Shown: piece by piece, positions 1 through 9,070 of the stretch
How positions within the stretch are numbered: position 1 is the first letter of the stretch
Layout of the letters: every line of letters begins with the position of its first letter
Source: Elysia marginata
Taxonomy: Eukaryota > Mollusca > Gastropoda > Plakobranchidae
Length of the DNA: 20,227 nt
Assembly (NCBI GenBank): GCA_019649035.1
Contig: BMAT01010352.1
Coordinates: forward strand, 168,654-188,880
Direction of reading: 5' to 3'
Notes under the pieces: model-generated
The model's database searches: none
What the model saw: only the letters and a program-made list of their open reading frames with translations
What the model was told of the DNA's origin: nothing
Translations under genes and position numbers: made by a program

Positions 1-40
<40 letters not shown>
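1..40 (+). repeat. (GAT)n microsatellite at window edge
   Basis: The first 40 bases are a pure GAT repeat that probably continues to the left of the window, followed by a degraded TTATAATGATAATGA stretch. Confidence 0.97.
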
Positions 41-630
41 TTATAATGATAATGAACCCCCTGACAAAACGGTCGCATGGACAAGGAAGGGATTTTTTTT
101 CTTTTGGGAATGAAGTGAATATTATATGTATTGGTTGGGAAGTTGCCTAAGTTTTGAAAACTCCAATAGCTAAAAATAGGAAATTAAAGATTTAAATAAA
201 TTATTATTTCAACTGAACATGGTCGCCTACCCTGAGATAAATCATATCCACCCAGCAGAGGCCACCACAAGTTTACTCGCAAGCTGACGAGCATCTTTAT
301 CCTAAAAGGAAGATGTCTTAGATTTTCATAGAAACTGCTACTATGTATTGCAGGGGCAGCCAGAAAGTAGCAAGAAAGTACCAGAACTAAAAAATTAGTA
401 CCCATCAATGGTACTATAAAAAGTGATGATCTTGGAGATTCCCAATACAGAGAAGCCTTAAGACTAACTTGCTTTTATCGGAAAAAAGTAATGAACTTGT
501 CGGTGTAAATATAGTAAAGTTTTTTTTCAGCAAGTTCAAAGGCAAAAATGTTTTTAAAAGTTGTTTCTGAATGCCACGCCTCGGCAAATCACAAGAATAA
601 GGAAGAGGAGCACATAGATCAATAAACCAT

Positions 631-876
631 CTAATGATCATAATGATAAAGGAAGAAAAAAGTTGAGACACAAATGACAGAATATTCTACAGCCACAGCA
701 CAAACGGCTGATGTGGCTTGAACTTCCTTCACTGGCGCAAGAGACGTCAAAAGAGGGAATAACGTGGTAAAAGTGTATAAAGCTGCATTTAGTAAAATGA
801 ACAACGCAAATAACACGCTGGCTGACTTGTGCGGTAGAGACCCATAGAGGATAAAATCTTGACTCCCTTTGGACAT
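631..876 (-). CDS. Weak candidate: hydrophobic 81-aa ORF or terminal exon, unidentified
   Basis: On the minus strand an ATG at 876-874 opens 81 codons ending in TAG at 633-631. The frame is open further upstream to 933, just after an in-frame stop. The peptide begins MSKGSQDFILYGSLPHKSAS, has two hydrophobic segments (one around VLFALFILLNAALYTF, one around SAVCAVAVEYSVICVSTFFF) and ends HYDH. The region is richer in GC than its surroundings and codon choice is mixed rather than low-complexity, so it could be a small membrane protein or the last exon of a gene to the right. A possible acceptor lies at 915-913 on the minus strand. I do not recognise a family, and a chance ORF is at least as likely. 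Confidence 0.2.
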   Translation of the reverse strand: MSKGSQDFILYGSLPHKSASVLFALFILLNAALYTFTTLFPLLTSLAPVKEVQATSAVCAVAVEYSVICVSTFFFLYHYDH

Positions 877-2399
877 CAGTGGCAGTTTCTTTTCCAGTAA
901 AATCACAGTAAACTGGAACAGCTTACCACACAATTAGGTGAATGCAGCTGACTAGTCAACAAGTATCGCCACTATGCCAACCCTCAACTCTTCCAAGAGT
1001 AGACTGAATAAGTATTAGGAAAGTTAACCTACCCATTTCTTTCTCTCTACCTAAAAAGCTTGTTCACCTGCCCGTGGACACACCACACATGCGACCATGG
1101 CGCATCTAACCTCGAGGGGTCAACTGATGGGTGTCAGAGCTTCAAACGTTGACGCTGTCAAGTCAAATCAAAGAAAAGAGTAAAAGAGGTTTCTTGAAAT
1201 CTAAGACATTTCGAGGTATCTTGAGCTTGTCGACTTGTATGGGAACAGGCGTTGTCATGGTGCAAAATTCTGTTTTTTCCGGGTCGAACTTGTGACAGAC
1301 GCGTTCTAAATATTTTTATGGGGCTTTGTATATTTTATATAGTTGAGTGGAACCCTGTTCTAAAATTTCCATATGAACCAAACCATCGAAGTCCCAAAAC
1401 ACTGTGACTAGCACTTCCTTTGTAGATGAAACAACTTCGAACTTCCGAAGGTGAACCGATATGTCTGTATTGTTTTGATAGCTTTTTGTTCACTGGGTCA
1501 TTCTTTTGGTTGAGCTTATATATTATGCTGGTATCAGGAAAGCAACTTAAGAGTACTAATAAAATACTCTTAAACAGCTACATTAAGTGGACGAAATCAC
1601 CTGCAATGAGAGGAATGCGATTATTAAATATCATTTCAAAAGAGCAGGGAATAATAATATGTAATGTGCACATCATTATAACAACAAAAACAAATAGATC
1701 TGAGAAAGGTTAAGTAAACTTAGAGTGAAAAAAATAAAATGGAAAGTTTCAAGTAAAAACATTCAAAAGAGCACTTGTAAAATGAACTGTAGTAATTTTG
1801 GAAAACAAATTGAAATGGGAAGAAAAATATAAAACCAAAGTAGAAAAAGATACGGAAAGTGGGATGGTATTACACGAATCTATCAAGTAAATACCATTGT
1901 AATTTTATAAAAAATAAACTATTTCAAACGAGAAAAATAATGTACAACAAGTTAAAGTAAGATAAAAAAGATATTGACTGTGCGTTGTCGCCCATTCTTT
2001 TTTTTTTTGCTTACTTTTTATATGTTCGAAATAACAAGTTCAAAGAAAAGATAAGATCTTTTAAAATTGATGTTTCAGTGGTCCACAAAAAAATAGTGAG
2101 AAAACAAAAAAGTAAACCAAGAAAGAGCGTATTCCATGGTCTCATATTTAGTTGTGCATTCTATCGAGTGTGAACTAGTCTATCAGCTACCAGTACTGAA
2201 AGACACAGTGATGGACTTAAGTCTAAGGTCGTTCTTTTTGTAAACAACAAACTCATTCAGAAAGAAACAAATCCGAATTATTTTCAGTGGGTTCTATCAA
2301 CACAGTACGGAAGAATACGTGTAGGAAAAGCAGTCATGTTTAAAACAGTGAACAACAGAAAAAGCCATTAGGCGTTTTTATGCTTTCATCGCAACAATA

Positions 2400-2460
2400 A
2401 GATGAGGAGGAAGAGAGAGATAGGGAGAGGAGAGAGAGACGAGGGTAGAAATGAGAAAAC
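2400..2460 (+). repeat. Purine-rich (GA/GGA) low-complexity tract
   Basis: About 60 bases are almost entirely A and G, with GAGGAAGAGAGAG and GGAGAGGAGAGAGAG blocks and only a few pyrimidines. It is simple sequence with no further assignable role. Confidence 0.8.
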
Positions 2461-3594
2461 AGAGCTTTGGTAAATTACGACAAGCATAATTAGATTGCGG
2501 CTAAGGCCGAGTCAAACTAGATTAGTAGGGAGGAAAGATTTGGTTTTACGGTCAAACTAAGCTAAGGTCATACTTAGATAATTCTCTGCGCGTGTCCAAC
2601 AGGTTGTGTTGTTACAATCGATGTGTGTTTACAGCACATGCCTACTGTAGCTTTTATTGTACAAATAGTATAAAAAAGTGGAGTCTAGATTCATATCAAC
2701 TTGTATCAACATTATAGCGTAGTTTTGGCGTAACCCTCAATTTTTTAATGAGCTAATTCGTTTTACGCTTTCGAGGGGTAAACATCTCTTTTTTAGGTTG
2801 CGATCAGAAAAAGAATTGGAATAGTGCAATTTCTGAAGACGTTTTAAACACAAAAGAATAAAAATTTAGATAACCCCAAACTACTTTGTAGTTTATATTA
2901 CGATTTGACAAATTTAGCTCAGTTTATTTGTATTATCAAAAATATATCACTTAAAACAGGCCACAGCTGTTGTACACTCTCTTTTCCTCTTTTTCAAGAA
3001 TCCTCGCTAAAGAGAAATAATACAAACAGTATAACATGGGCTGAACATGTTTTCATTACAGTGAAGATAAAGGGACAAAACTATATTTAATCGCACCTTT
3101 TCTATTTTATAGACAATCATACCACTTGCTATGACTGTTGTGTACTCATGTATAATAAACAATGTAATTCTATGTTGCAAACAGACTTATCTCAAAATAT
3201 ACAAATTAGAAAGGACCTTAGGAAGTTTTATGTTGTAAATCTAAGCCTGACTCAGAAACAATAACATATATAAACCTCCCTGAGATGCCAAATGAGTTAC
3301 TAGCTGAAACGAATCTCTATTATGAACGGAAGAAAGTTTCAAAAGAAATGCGTTGAATATCATTAATTTTTTTACTTCGCATAGATAAAGTTATCAACAC
3401 ACAAGATTTTCTTAATGCATACTTAATGCACTTTAAGTTGAAAAAAAAACAACTAAAGGTCAATGGAAGGAAATTTAAGTTAGCAGGATTGGTTGTAATG
3501 ATATTAATAAGACTTCTTAACCTCGTGCGATAAGGTGCAGGGAAGATGAGTCGGTTTCAGAGGCATGCTTTGGGAGTTAGTGCACTCTAGCCTC

Positions 3595-3629
3595 AGATAT
3601 TTTAATCAGTGCACTAATTGAAAATATCT
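3595..3629. repeat. Inverted repeat / hairpin
   Basis: AGATATTTT at 3595-3603 is the exact reverse complement of AAAATATCT at 3621-3629. The pairing can extend by further A-T pairs, leaving a CAGTGCACT-containing loop. A second GTGCACT lies just upstream at 3580-3586. It could be a relic of a small inverted-repeat transposon or a chance AT-rich hairpin. Confidence 0.5.
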
Positions 3630-3740
3630 ATAAGTTAGTTTAATGGGGCTGTTCCATAGTGAACTTCTCTTGCGTGTAAAAATGAAAAAGTTTCGCCCTT
3701 CAACAAGCTCTTTTGTGAGGTGGTGAGTTCAGCACAATAA

Positions 3741-3756
3741 CTCTAAGCGCTTAGAG
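3741..3756. repeat. 16-bp perfect palindrome CTCTAAGCGCTTAGAG
   Basis: The 16 bases equal their own reverse complement. There is no neighbouring gene to connect it to. Confidence 0.6.
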
Positions 3757-4255
3757 GGCAGATTTCTAGTTTAGATTGTTTGTAAATTTGTTTATTTATA
3801 TAAGAAATTACTCTTTTGTACCCTTAAATTCGTCAGAAATGCTTTTTCTAATTAAAAATCATGCATTGATAGCATGAGACTCTTTTTTTTCTGCAAATTA
3901 GATAAATTTGTTACTAGATCTATGAAATTTAGGTTCAGCTATGGTTGCACCACTGTGTGGAAATCTTTCTATTTATAAATATACTTGAATGCCTTCACAT
4001 CACTGAATAAAAAAACTTTTACAAATATGACTTGATGAAACATAGATCTAATCAGTACATGTACAAGATATTCATCAAAACCGTTTTCCAAAACTTGAAT
4101 TTAGTGATAAACATAGAACAATTTTGCGGACGTCCGAGAGAACCATGGCGTCATCAAAAGAATCAAAAGCACTTTTCTGTCCTGTCATCTAAATCAGTAA
4201 ATGCAGCTCTTTTTAAAAGTTCCTGGTTACCTCTGGCAAATTGCGTTAGTTTAAT

Positions 4256-5170
4256 TTATTTACAAAAGCCTAGGCCTACAATGACAACAAGAAATGGCAG
4301 TACAACTGCAAAGCCTAATTTCACTGCCACACTCAGCGAAGTCCATTTGAATCGCTGCGTTAGTAGAGCTCTAGCCCGAAATCCTGTTGAGGGCCGAGAT
4401 CTAGATCTAGATCTACTTGCCAAAGTGCAGAGCACGATTTCAACGGTTTTCCTGCAAATGAAAAAAAAATCAGACCAAGATCTAGAATCTAGAGTCAACT
4501 TAGAAATCTAGATCTAGACGATAGAATCAGGCTCAGCTGTTGTAGATCCTAATCCTGCCGTAGATCCAGACAAATTGAACAGGAGTCGCAGTAGAGCTGT
4601 GTGGATAAGCAAGTCAATTTTTAAAGTAAGGTATATATTTTAGCTCTAAAAATATTGACAAAACAAGTGAGCTGTCGGCTTTACGCCTTCGTCAGACCAA
4701 AAAAAATATTAAAAAACGTGTAAGATACTTACATAAATACGGACTGGACTAACAGTAAAAGAAAAGCAATAATATTATTATAAAAAAATATAGATCCAGA
4801 CTCAGCTGTAGCACGATAGAAGGAAAAGGAATCAAGAAAAAAATCATAGGATATTGAGTAGAAAATAAAGATGAGAGACGCAGGCTATGGGTCATTGGGT
4901 GAGAATGAAAAGAGGAAAGAGGAGTGAAATAACGAGAACAAATGAGAAGAAGACGTTGGTGTAAACTCATTGACAGTTTAAGGCGGAAAGAGAATGAGTC
5001 TACTCAAAAAGAAAAAAAAGGCAAACTGATTATCATGCTAGATAAATTGATAGAGTGTATGAAGACAAAAAGAAAGAATGGCAATTTAATTGATCGTGAG
5101 TCCATTCTTACATTCTTTACTAAAAGCATCTATTTAGCAAGATTTGGATAAATCCAGAGGCCTTGATCTA
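4256..5170. repeat. TCTAGA/GATCTA-rich repeat area, probably transposon-derived
   Basis: AGATCTAGATCTAGATCT occurs at about 4400-4417. Related words recur at about 4479-4493, 4507-4517 and 5164-5173. The pair GATAGAATCAGGCTCAGCTG (about 4520-4539) and AGATCCAGACTCAGCTGTAG (about 4791-4810) is a diverged direct repeat. A block GCTGTCGGCTTTACGCC with CTTCGTCAGACC (4672-4699) looks like repetitive-element sequence. The TCTAGA unit reads as Arg-Ser on one strand and Asp-Leu on the other, giving long open frames on both strands (4032-4511 +, 4256-4498 -). I treat these as non-coding. Confidence 0.5.
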
Positions 5171-5628
5171 GATTTCACGGGCCAGAGTACGCATCTATCA
5201 TCGTGTGAACTCACCAGTACTCAAGGGGAAATACTCTGAACGAATTTTTTTAATCCGTGGAACAGTCCCATAGTATTATCTTACACGACACATTTTAGCG
5301 ACTCCTTGTTTCCATGAGCACAACAACAGTGTTACAACAAAAAAGGAAACTTTAAAGAATAATGCAGGAAAGTGACAAAACAATAATGACTATACTATTG
5401 GAACGTATAAAGATCCATTCACGATTCATGTTATCGTTGTAGTTTTAGACTATGCCGACAAAAAAAATGTAAAAAGATGGCGAAAATACTGTCTCATTAG
5501 GTGTATCTAGGTGCAGTTCATTTTAGTGATGATATATAGGCCTAGAAAAAGTTAGATCTTATCTGTTTCTGTCTCCAGTGTTATTCATGCTTCATGCATT
5601 GTCATCAAACTAAGTTCTATCGTTTCAG
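5171..5628 (+). other. Sequence just upstream of exon A
   Basis: AT-rich DNA leads to the polypyrimidine and acceptor TATCGTTTCAG at 5618-5628. No signal-peptide exon, TATA-type promoter or other feature was convincing, so this is most simply the 3' part of the first intron. Confidence 0.6.
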
Positions 5629-5756
5629 GAGAAAATGAAAAACGTCTAATCGAGGACCTTTTTGATGGCTATAACCCTCTCATCCGACCTGTCGTCAATA
5701 CCAATGACAGTCTAAATATCCAGTTCAACTTAGCTCTGAGTCAAATTATCAATGTG
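5629..5756 (+). CDS. nAChR subunit, exon A: N-terminal helix and beta-1 region
   Basis: The exon follows an acceptor ending TTTCAG and precedes a consensus donor GTAAGT. It starts in phase 1 (two bases complete a split codon) and ends in phase 0. It encodes about 43 residues beginning ENEKRLIEDLF and continuing with NPLIRPV, the usual nAChR mature N-terminus: an amphipathic helix, then the first beta strand. A possible N-glycosylation sequon Asn26-Asp-Ser lies where many subunits carry one. In family genes this is the second exon and the first carries the signal peptide, so the partner exon must end one base into a codon. No upstream ATG with a hydrophobic stretch and a suitable phase-1 donor was convincing, so the first intron is probably long or runs off the window. 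Confidence 0.94.
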
Positions 5757-5821
5757 GTAAGTTAGAAGACATTTTAGCCCTCATATCTGCTTTAATCTAT
5801 TATCTGATTTTGAGATTTAAC

Positions 5822-5860
5822 CCCCTTCCCTCTCTCTCTCTCTGTCTGTCTGTCTGTATG

Positions 5861-5894
<34 letters not shown>

Positions 5895-5895
5895 A
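5822..5895 (+). repeat. (TC)n / (TCTG)n compound microsatellite
   Basis: Short runs of TC alternate with blocks of TCTG, with one TATG interruption. It starts about 65 bp after the exon A donor, inside the intron. Such arrays are commonly length-polymorphic. On the transcript they form a pyrimidine-rich tract that could bind PTB-like factors; that role is only a possibility. Confidence 0.95.
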
Positions 5896-5961
5896 AAACT
5901 AAAGCAGAATTCACAACACTTGGAGTATATCTATAAAGAAGATAAAAATCCAAGAAAGATA

Positions 5962-5962
5962 T

Positions 5963-5999
<37 letters not shown>

Positions 6000-6005
6000 A
6001 TCTCT
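5962..6005 (+). repeat. (CT)n microsatellite
   Basis: A nearly pure CT run with a single TTT and a TAT interruption lies about 70 bp after the preceding TC/TCTG array, in the same intron. Confidence 0.95.
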
Positions 6006-6522
6006 TATGATTTCTACAAACATAATATGGTTTCTGCAAGGCCAAGCTTGTATAAATTCAATCAAAACACGCATAGTTTAGGTTTTTAAATCTGTTTGAA
6101 AAGGATTTACAAGTTCTTCATTTACAAAAAAATTGTATCAGTAATTAGGTAAACCATTAGTATACAACCACACCAGATAGACGAATGTTTCGATTCATAG
6201 ATCTTATTGGCTGAAAACAAAGCTACAATGAATGTTTTAATGTAAAAAGAAATAAGAATAATGCTACAGCAAACATTCTTGTAATTGCCATAACTATTAG
6301 TTTTATCTTCATCATCAACATCATCTTCATCAGTGTTACTCAGATACTACCGTAATACGAACTGTTATCATCATCACTGTTAATATGAAGACCATATTCC
6401 ACTTCTTCATTATCATAACCAAGATCACCACTACTGCCATCTACATCATCTAGATTTTCTGCACTTTCTTATTCAAATTGTGAAGTAGTTGACTAAAATC
6501 GTTGGATTTTACTTTTTTGCAG

Positions 6523-6567
6523 GATGAAGTGAACCAAGTAATGAAAACAAATGTTTGGCTGCAAGTG
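6523..6567 (+). CDS. nAChR subunit, exon B: 45-nt loop D exon
   Basis: The exon is exactly 45 nt, phase 0 at both ends, between acceptor TTTTTTGCAG and donor GTAATT. The 15 residues are DEVNQVMKTNVWLQV, the standard nAChR segment around loop D. Trp55 of the complementary agonist-binding face is present. A 45-nt exon here is a hallmark of nAChR genes from molluscs to vertebrates, which supports the boundaries. The downstream intron is the shortest in the gene, at 311 bp. Confidence 0.95.
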
Positions 6568-6878
6568 GTAATTTTTTTTGCCTACTCTTTATACTTTCTT
6601 CATATTTATTGCCCTCTATTGCTTCTACGTTTCAATCATTCTACACTTTGAAGAATTGCTTTTCTGTATCTATTATACCTGACAATGTTTACCATCAGTA
6701 GCTACTTTCATTGAGGTTTGATTATTATACCTGAACATTTGCATTGTTTTGCCTCTTTAATAAGACTAAGCTACTTCTCATGTCTTAAGCGATTCCATTG
6801 TTATACTCTTTTTAAACTTTTGTGTTCATTTTTTTAAACAAATGCATACTATTTTCTTCCCCTTGTTTTTTTCAATAG

Positions 6879-6988
6879 TATTGGTATGATTATCAACTGT
6901 CTTGGGATCCAGCACAGTATGGAAACATAAAGTCGATTCGGATCAAGCCAGACAAAGTCTGGGTACCTGACTTTGTTCTTTTTAATAA
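6879..6988 (+). CDS. nAChR subunit, exon C: 110-nt loop A exon
   Basis: This is the conserved 110-nt nAChR exon: acceptor CAATAG, donor GTGAGA, start phase 0, end after two bases of an Asn codon. It encodes YWYDYQLSWDPAQYGNIKSI and then KVWVPDFVLFN, covering beta-2, beta-3 and the start of loop A. Trp86 and the WxPD motif needed for folding are intact. The loop A aromatic that is Tyr93 in alpha subunits is Phe93, which fits a subunit that does not supply the principal agonist face. The split Asn codon is completed by the first base of the next exon. Confidence 0.95.
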
Positions 6989-8170
6989 GTGAGAATCTTT
7001 GCGTTCTTAATGTGTAGACAACAGGTTTTTCTCTGCTAGTTGCATTGTATTTTATCCTGATTATCGCTAGGTCTTACAAATTTGATCAACGTCTTTTTTA
7101 TCAAGACTTTGTATATAAAGTCACTTTAAACTGACTTCAGGAAAATGTATTGCACGAGATCCACCCGCTTTAAAAGAAGAGAATTATTAAAGACAACCAT
7201 TTAATTTACAAAGAGAGAAATCATTTCATTTAAAATGTTTTGCAGAGACTAGAAATGTATTTGATTGAGGCTATAAAAATGTTCAGCTCAAAAGCCTTTT
7301 ACCTGTCTCAAGTAGATTGGCATATATTTTTATATTCTTTCTAAGGTACAGAGAAACAGTAAATGTTAGCTACAAGAAGCTTCATTAAATAATAAGCTTT
7401 GAACAAGACTTGTTAGGCCCCCTATTTTCGTGACTCGTTCAGCCTCCTCTTCTTTTATAAATAATCTTTTTGAGTGTGCATGTGTCTTTTTTACCTGGCA
7501 CGAATAGGCGGGTATAGTCTTAGGCTTACAATTATAAAAACCCATAAACACGATATGTTTATTATGTCTCTTGTCCTAGAACTGCAGACTAGCCTATTCA
7601 GAAGGTATCGATGTGTTTATTTGTTGTTTTTTATTTTGTGATTGCAGACTGAAATCTTTTACTTAATTTCTATATTTTCACCGGCATCATACATTTTAAA
7701 GGTGTAATTAGAATTTTACCTCCGCCTGAGAATGCCTAAAGGACGAAGACAATACACAATTGCATTTTGAGTGATTTTAAAATAGGGCATTATAAAAGAA
7801 AATGAACCACTTTTCCCCCATCATCTGTACTATCATTGCTATCTTCATAAAAACAGTCATAATCCTTTACTTCTGTACCGATATCGCCTTTGTCTCCATC
7901 GTTGTCCCTTTTTTTCTGTTCTCTTCCCTCCCCATGTCTACTTCTCCTTCTCTCTATACGTCTCCTAATTCTCGTTCTTGTCTTTTTATTTTTCTGCTTT
8001 TTTTATTTTTCGAATTTTTTTTTTCTTATTCATGTTCTTGTTTGATTGACCGTTTTTCAACGTACATTTCTTTTTGCTTTTTCTTATTTACTGTTATCAC
8101 AATAACATCTCTTGACAAATAAATAAACAAAAAATAGCTACATGAAATGTTTATTACCAATCACATTCAG
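6989..8170 (+). other. nAChR intron C-D (1182 bp), AT- and pyrimidine-rich
   Basis: The intron runs from GTGAGA to CATTCAG. From about 7802 to 8060 the + strand is strongly pyrimidine-rich, with T runs and TTCTC words, which leaves a long open frame of low complexity. I see no gene, RNA or clear transposon in it. Confidence 0.85.
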
Positions 8171-8342
8171 TGCTGACGGAAACTTCGAGGTCACTTACAA
8201 GTCCAACTGTGTCCTGTACTCTAATTCGGAGGTCCACTGGATTCCACCAGCCATCTATCACAGCTCTTGTTCCATAGATGTCCGCTACTTTCCTTTTGAC
8301 CAGCAGACTTGTGAAATGAAATTCGGTTCATGGACGCACAAG
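8171..8342 (+). CDS. nAChR subunit, exon D: loop E, Cys-loop and loop B
   Basis: The exon lies between acceptor CACATTCAG and donor GTAAAA; its first base completes Asn95 and it ends in phase 0. It encodes 57 residues: NADGNF, the loop E region, [11 protein letters not shown], then the Cys-loop. Cys128 and Cys142 are separated by 13 residues including FPFDQQ, the diagnostic Cys-loop signature. GSWTHK follows, carrying loop B Trp149. Unlike the usual WTYDG, residues 151-152 are His-Lys. An extra Cys108 sits in the loop E strand. An in-frame ATG at 8142 lies in the intron just before the acceptor and is not a start. The codons are visibly richer in G and C than the surrounding intron DNA. Confidence 0.96.
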
Positions 8343-9070
8343 GTAAAAATGTGTATTGGTGAATATTTGCATGTATAAATGGTTAGGTCGCCATGATGCA
8401 ATTGCATTGGGAAAGCAATTTACCCTAACTTTTCCCAGTCCACCCACCTGTAAAATGGGTACACAGCTACAGGCAGTTCTTGAATTTTTAATATGCGCCT
8501 AGACCCTACATATGGGTAAGCAGTGGCCTTCAAATGTACTTGTCTGCTCGGGCATTAGTAGCGCTGCTCTGTGGCGACACAGTTACTACGCTGAGTAACG
8601 GAGCCAAATTTTCCGAAATGGATTAATATATAGTGTATACAATTAAATGAATAAAATTTAAAAGATAACTATATCTCACTAAGACATTAGCAAAATTTTC
8701 AATTTCAGGAAGCGTTGGGTTATGTTGTTTATTAGTTTGACAAGAAGAAATGCAATAAGCAAATTTAGAACTTTACTGGCTATGCCGTGTATATGACCAA
8801 CCGGCACAATTTAGAGAGAGGCGAAACTAATCTATGCAAATAGCTAAACAGATTGTTGTTAAGCCAGCTAGCTAGCTCTAACTAATAAAAAAGATAGTAA
8901 ATAGCCATTACATCGAAATAAACTATAGCTGAAGAGATCGTAAGCCCTGAGATCATCGTTAATGATGGACTGGGCTTGTAAACATTTCAATCAATCAAGC
9001 CATCACATGTACTATACGTTGTATTTTGTTCTATTATTCTCCTCTTTCACTTTTATTTGTACCCTACTAG
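8343..9070 (+). other. nAChR intron D-E (728 bp) with SINE insertion
   Basis: The intron runs from GTAAAA to CCTACTAG. About a third of it is a truncated SINE (8391-8640). The rest is AT-rich, with a short AGCTAGCTAGCT run near 8868-8879. Nothing else is recognisable. Confidence 0.88.
8391..8640 (+). mobile_element. 5'-truncated SINE copy, same family as 18495-18800
   Basis: Starting at CCATGATGCAATTGCATTGG, this segment aligns by eye with the body of the SINE at 18495-18800. Shared blocks in the same order are GGGAAAGCAATTTACCCTAA, CACCTGTAAAATGGGTAC, TTCTTGAATTT, TATGCGCCT, CATATGGGT, CTGCTCGGGCATTAGT, GCGACACAGTTA, CGCTGAGTAA and the GGATTAATA end. It lacks the tRNA-like head with the Pol III promoter and contains a few small indels. 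It inserted in the receptor intron in gene orientation. No clear target-site duplication was found. Confidence 0.9.

Larger units (their letters stand above)
937..4030. other. AT-rich region upstream of the receptor, no gene recognised
   Basis: I see no supported gene. It contains a GC-richer patch around 1065-1160, a purine-rich tract at 2400-2460, a hairpin at 3595-3629 and a 16-bp palindrome at 3741-3756. Open frames of about 60-95 codons occur (for example 1426-1713), but their composition is AT-driven and they show no recognisable domains. It may be a long 5' intron or the promoter region of the receptor gene; the sequence does not decide this. Confidence 0.6.
5757..6522 (+). other. nAChR intron A-B (766 bp) with two microsatellites
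   Basis: The intron runs from GTAAGT to TTTTTTGCAG. Besides two pyrimidine microsatellites (listed separately), it has a degenerate ATC/TTC-rich stretch at about 6306-6450 with repeated ATCATC and CTTCAT words. No other gene or RNA is visible. Confidence 0.9.

Noticed and set aside
1426..1713. 95-codon + strand frame as the receptor leader exon
   Set aside because: It has a hydrophobic segment, but no good donor in the phase needed to join exon A, and about 40 residues of leader before it would be unusual.
4032..4511. 159-codon + strand open frame and the overlapping minus-strand frame 4256-4498
   Set aside because: Length comes largely from stop-free TCTAGA-type repeats giving Asp-Leu and Arg-Ser runs; no domain is recognisable and both strands are open, as expected of a repeat.
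7802..8122. 106-codon + strand open frame with a hydrophobic start
   Set aside because: It lies inside the receptor intron in low-complexity pyrimidine-rich DNA, stops before the next exon and shows no domain.
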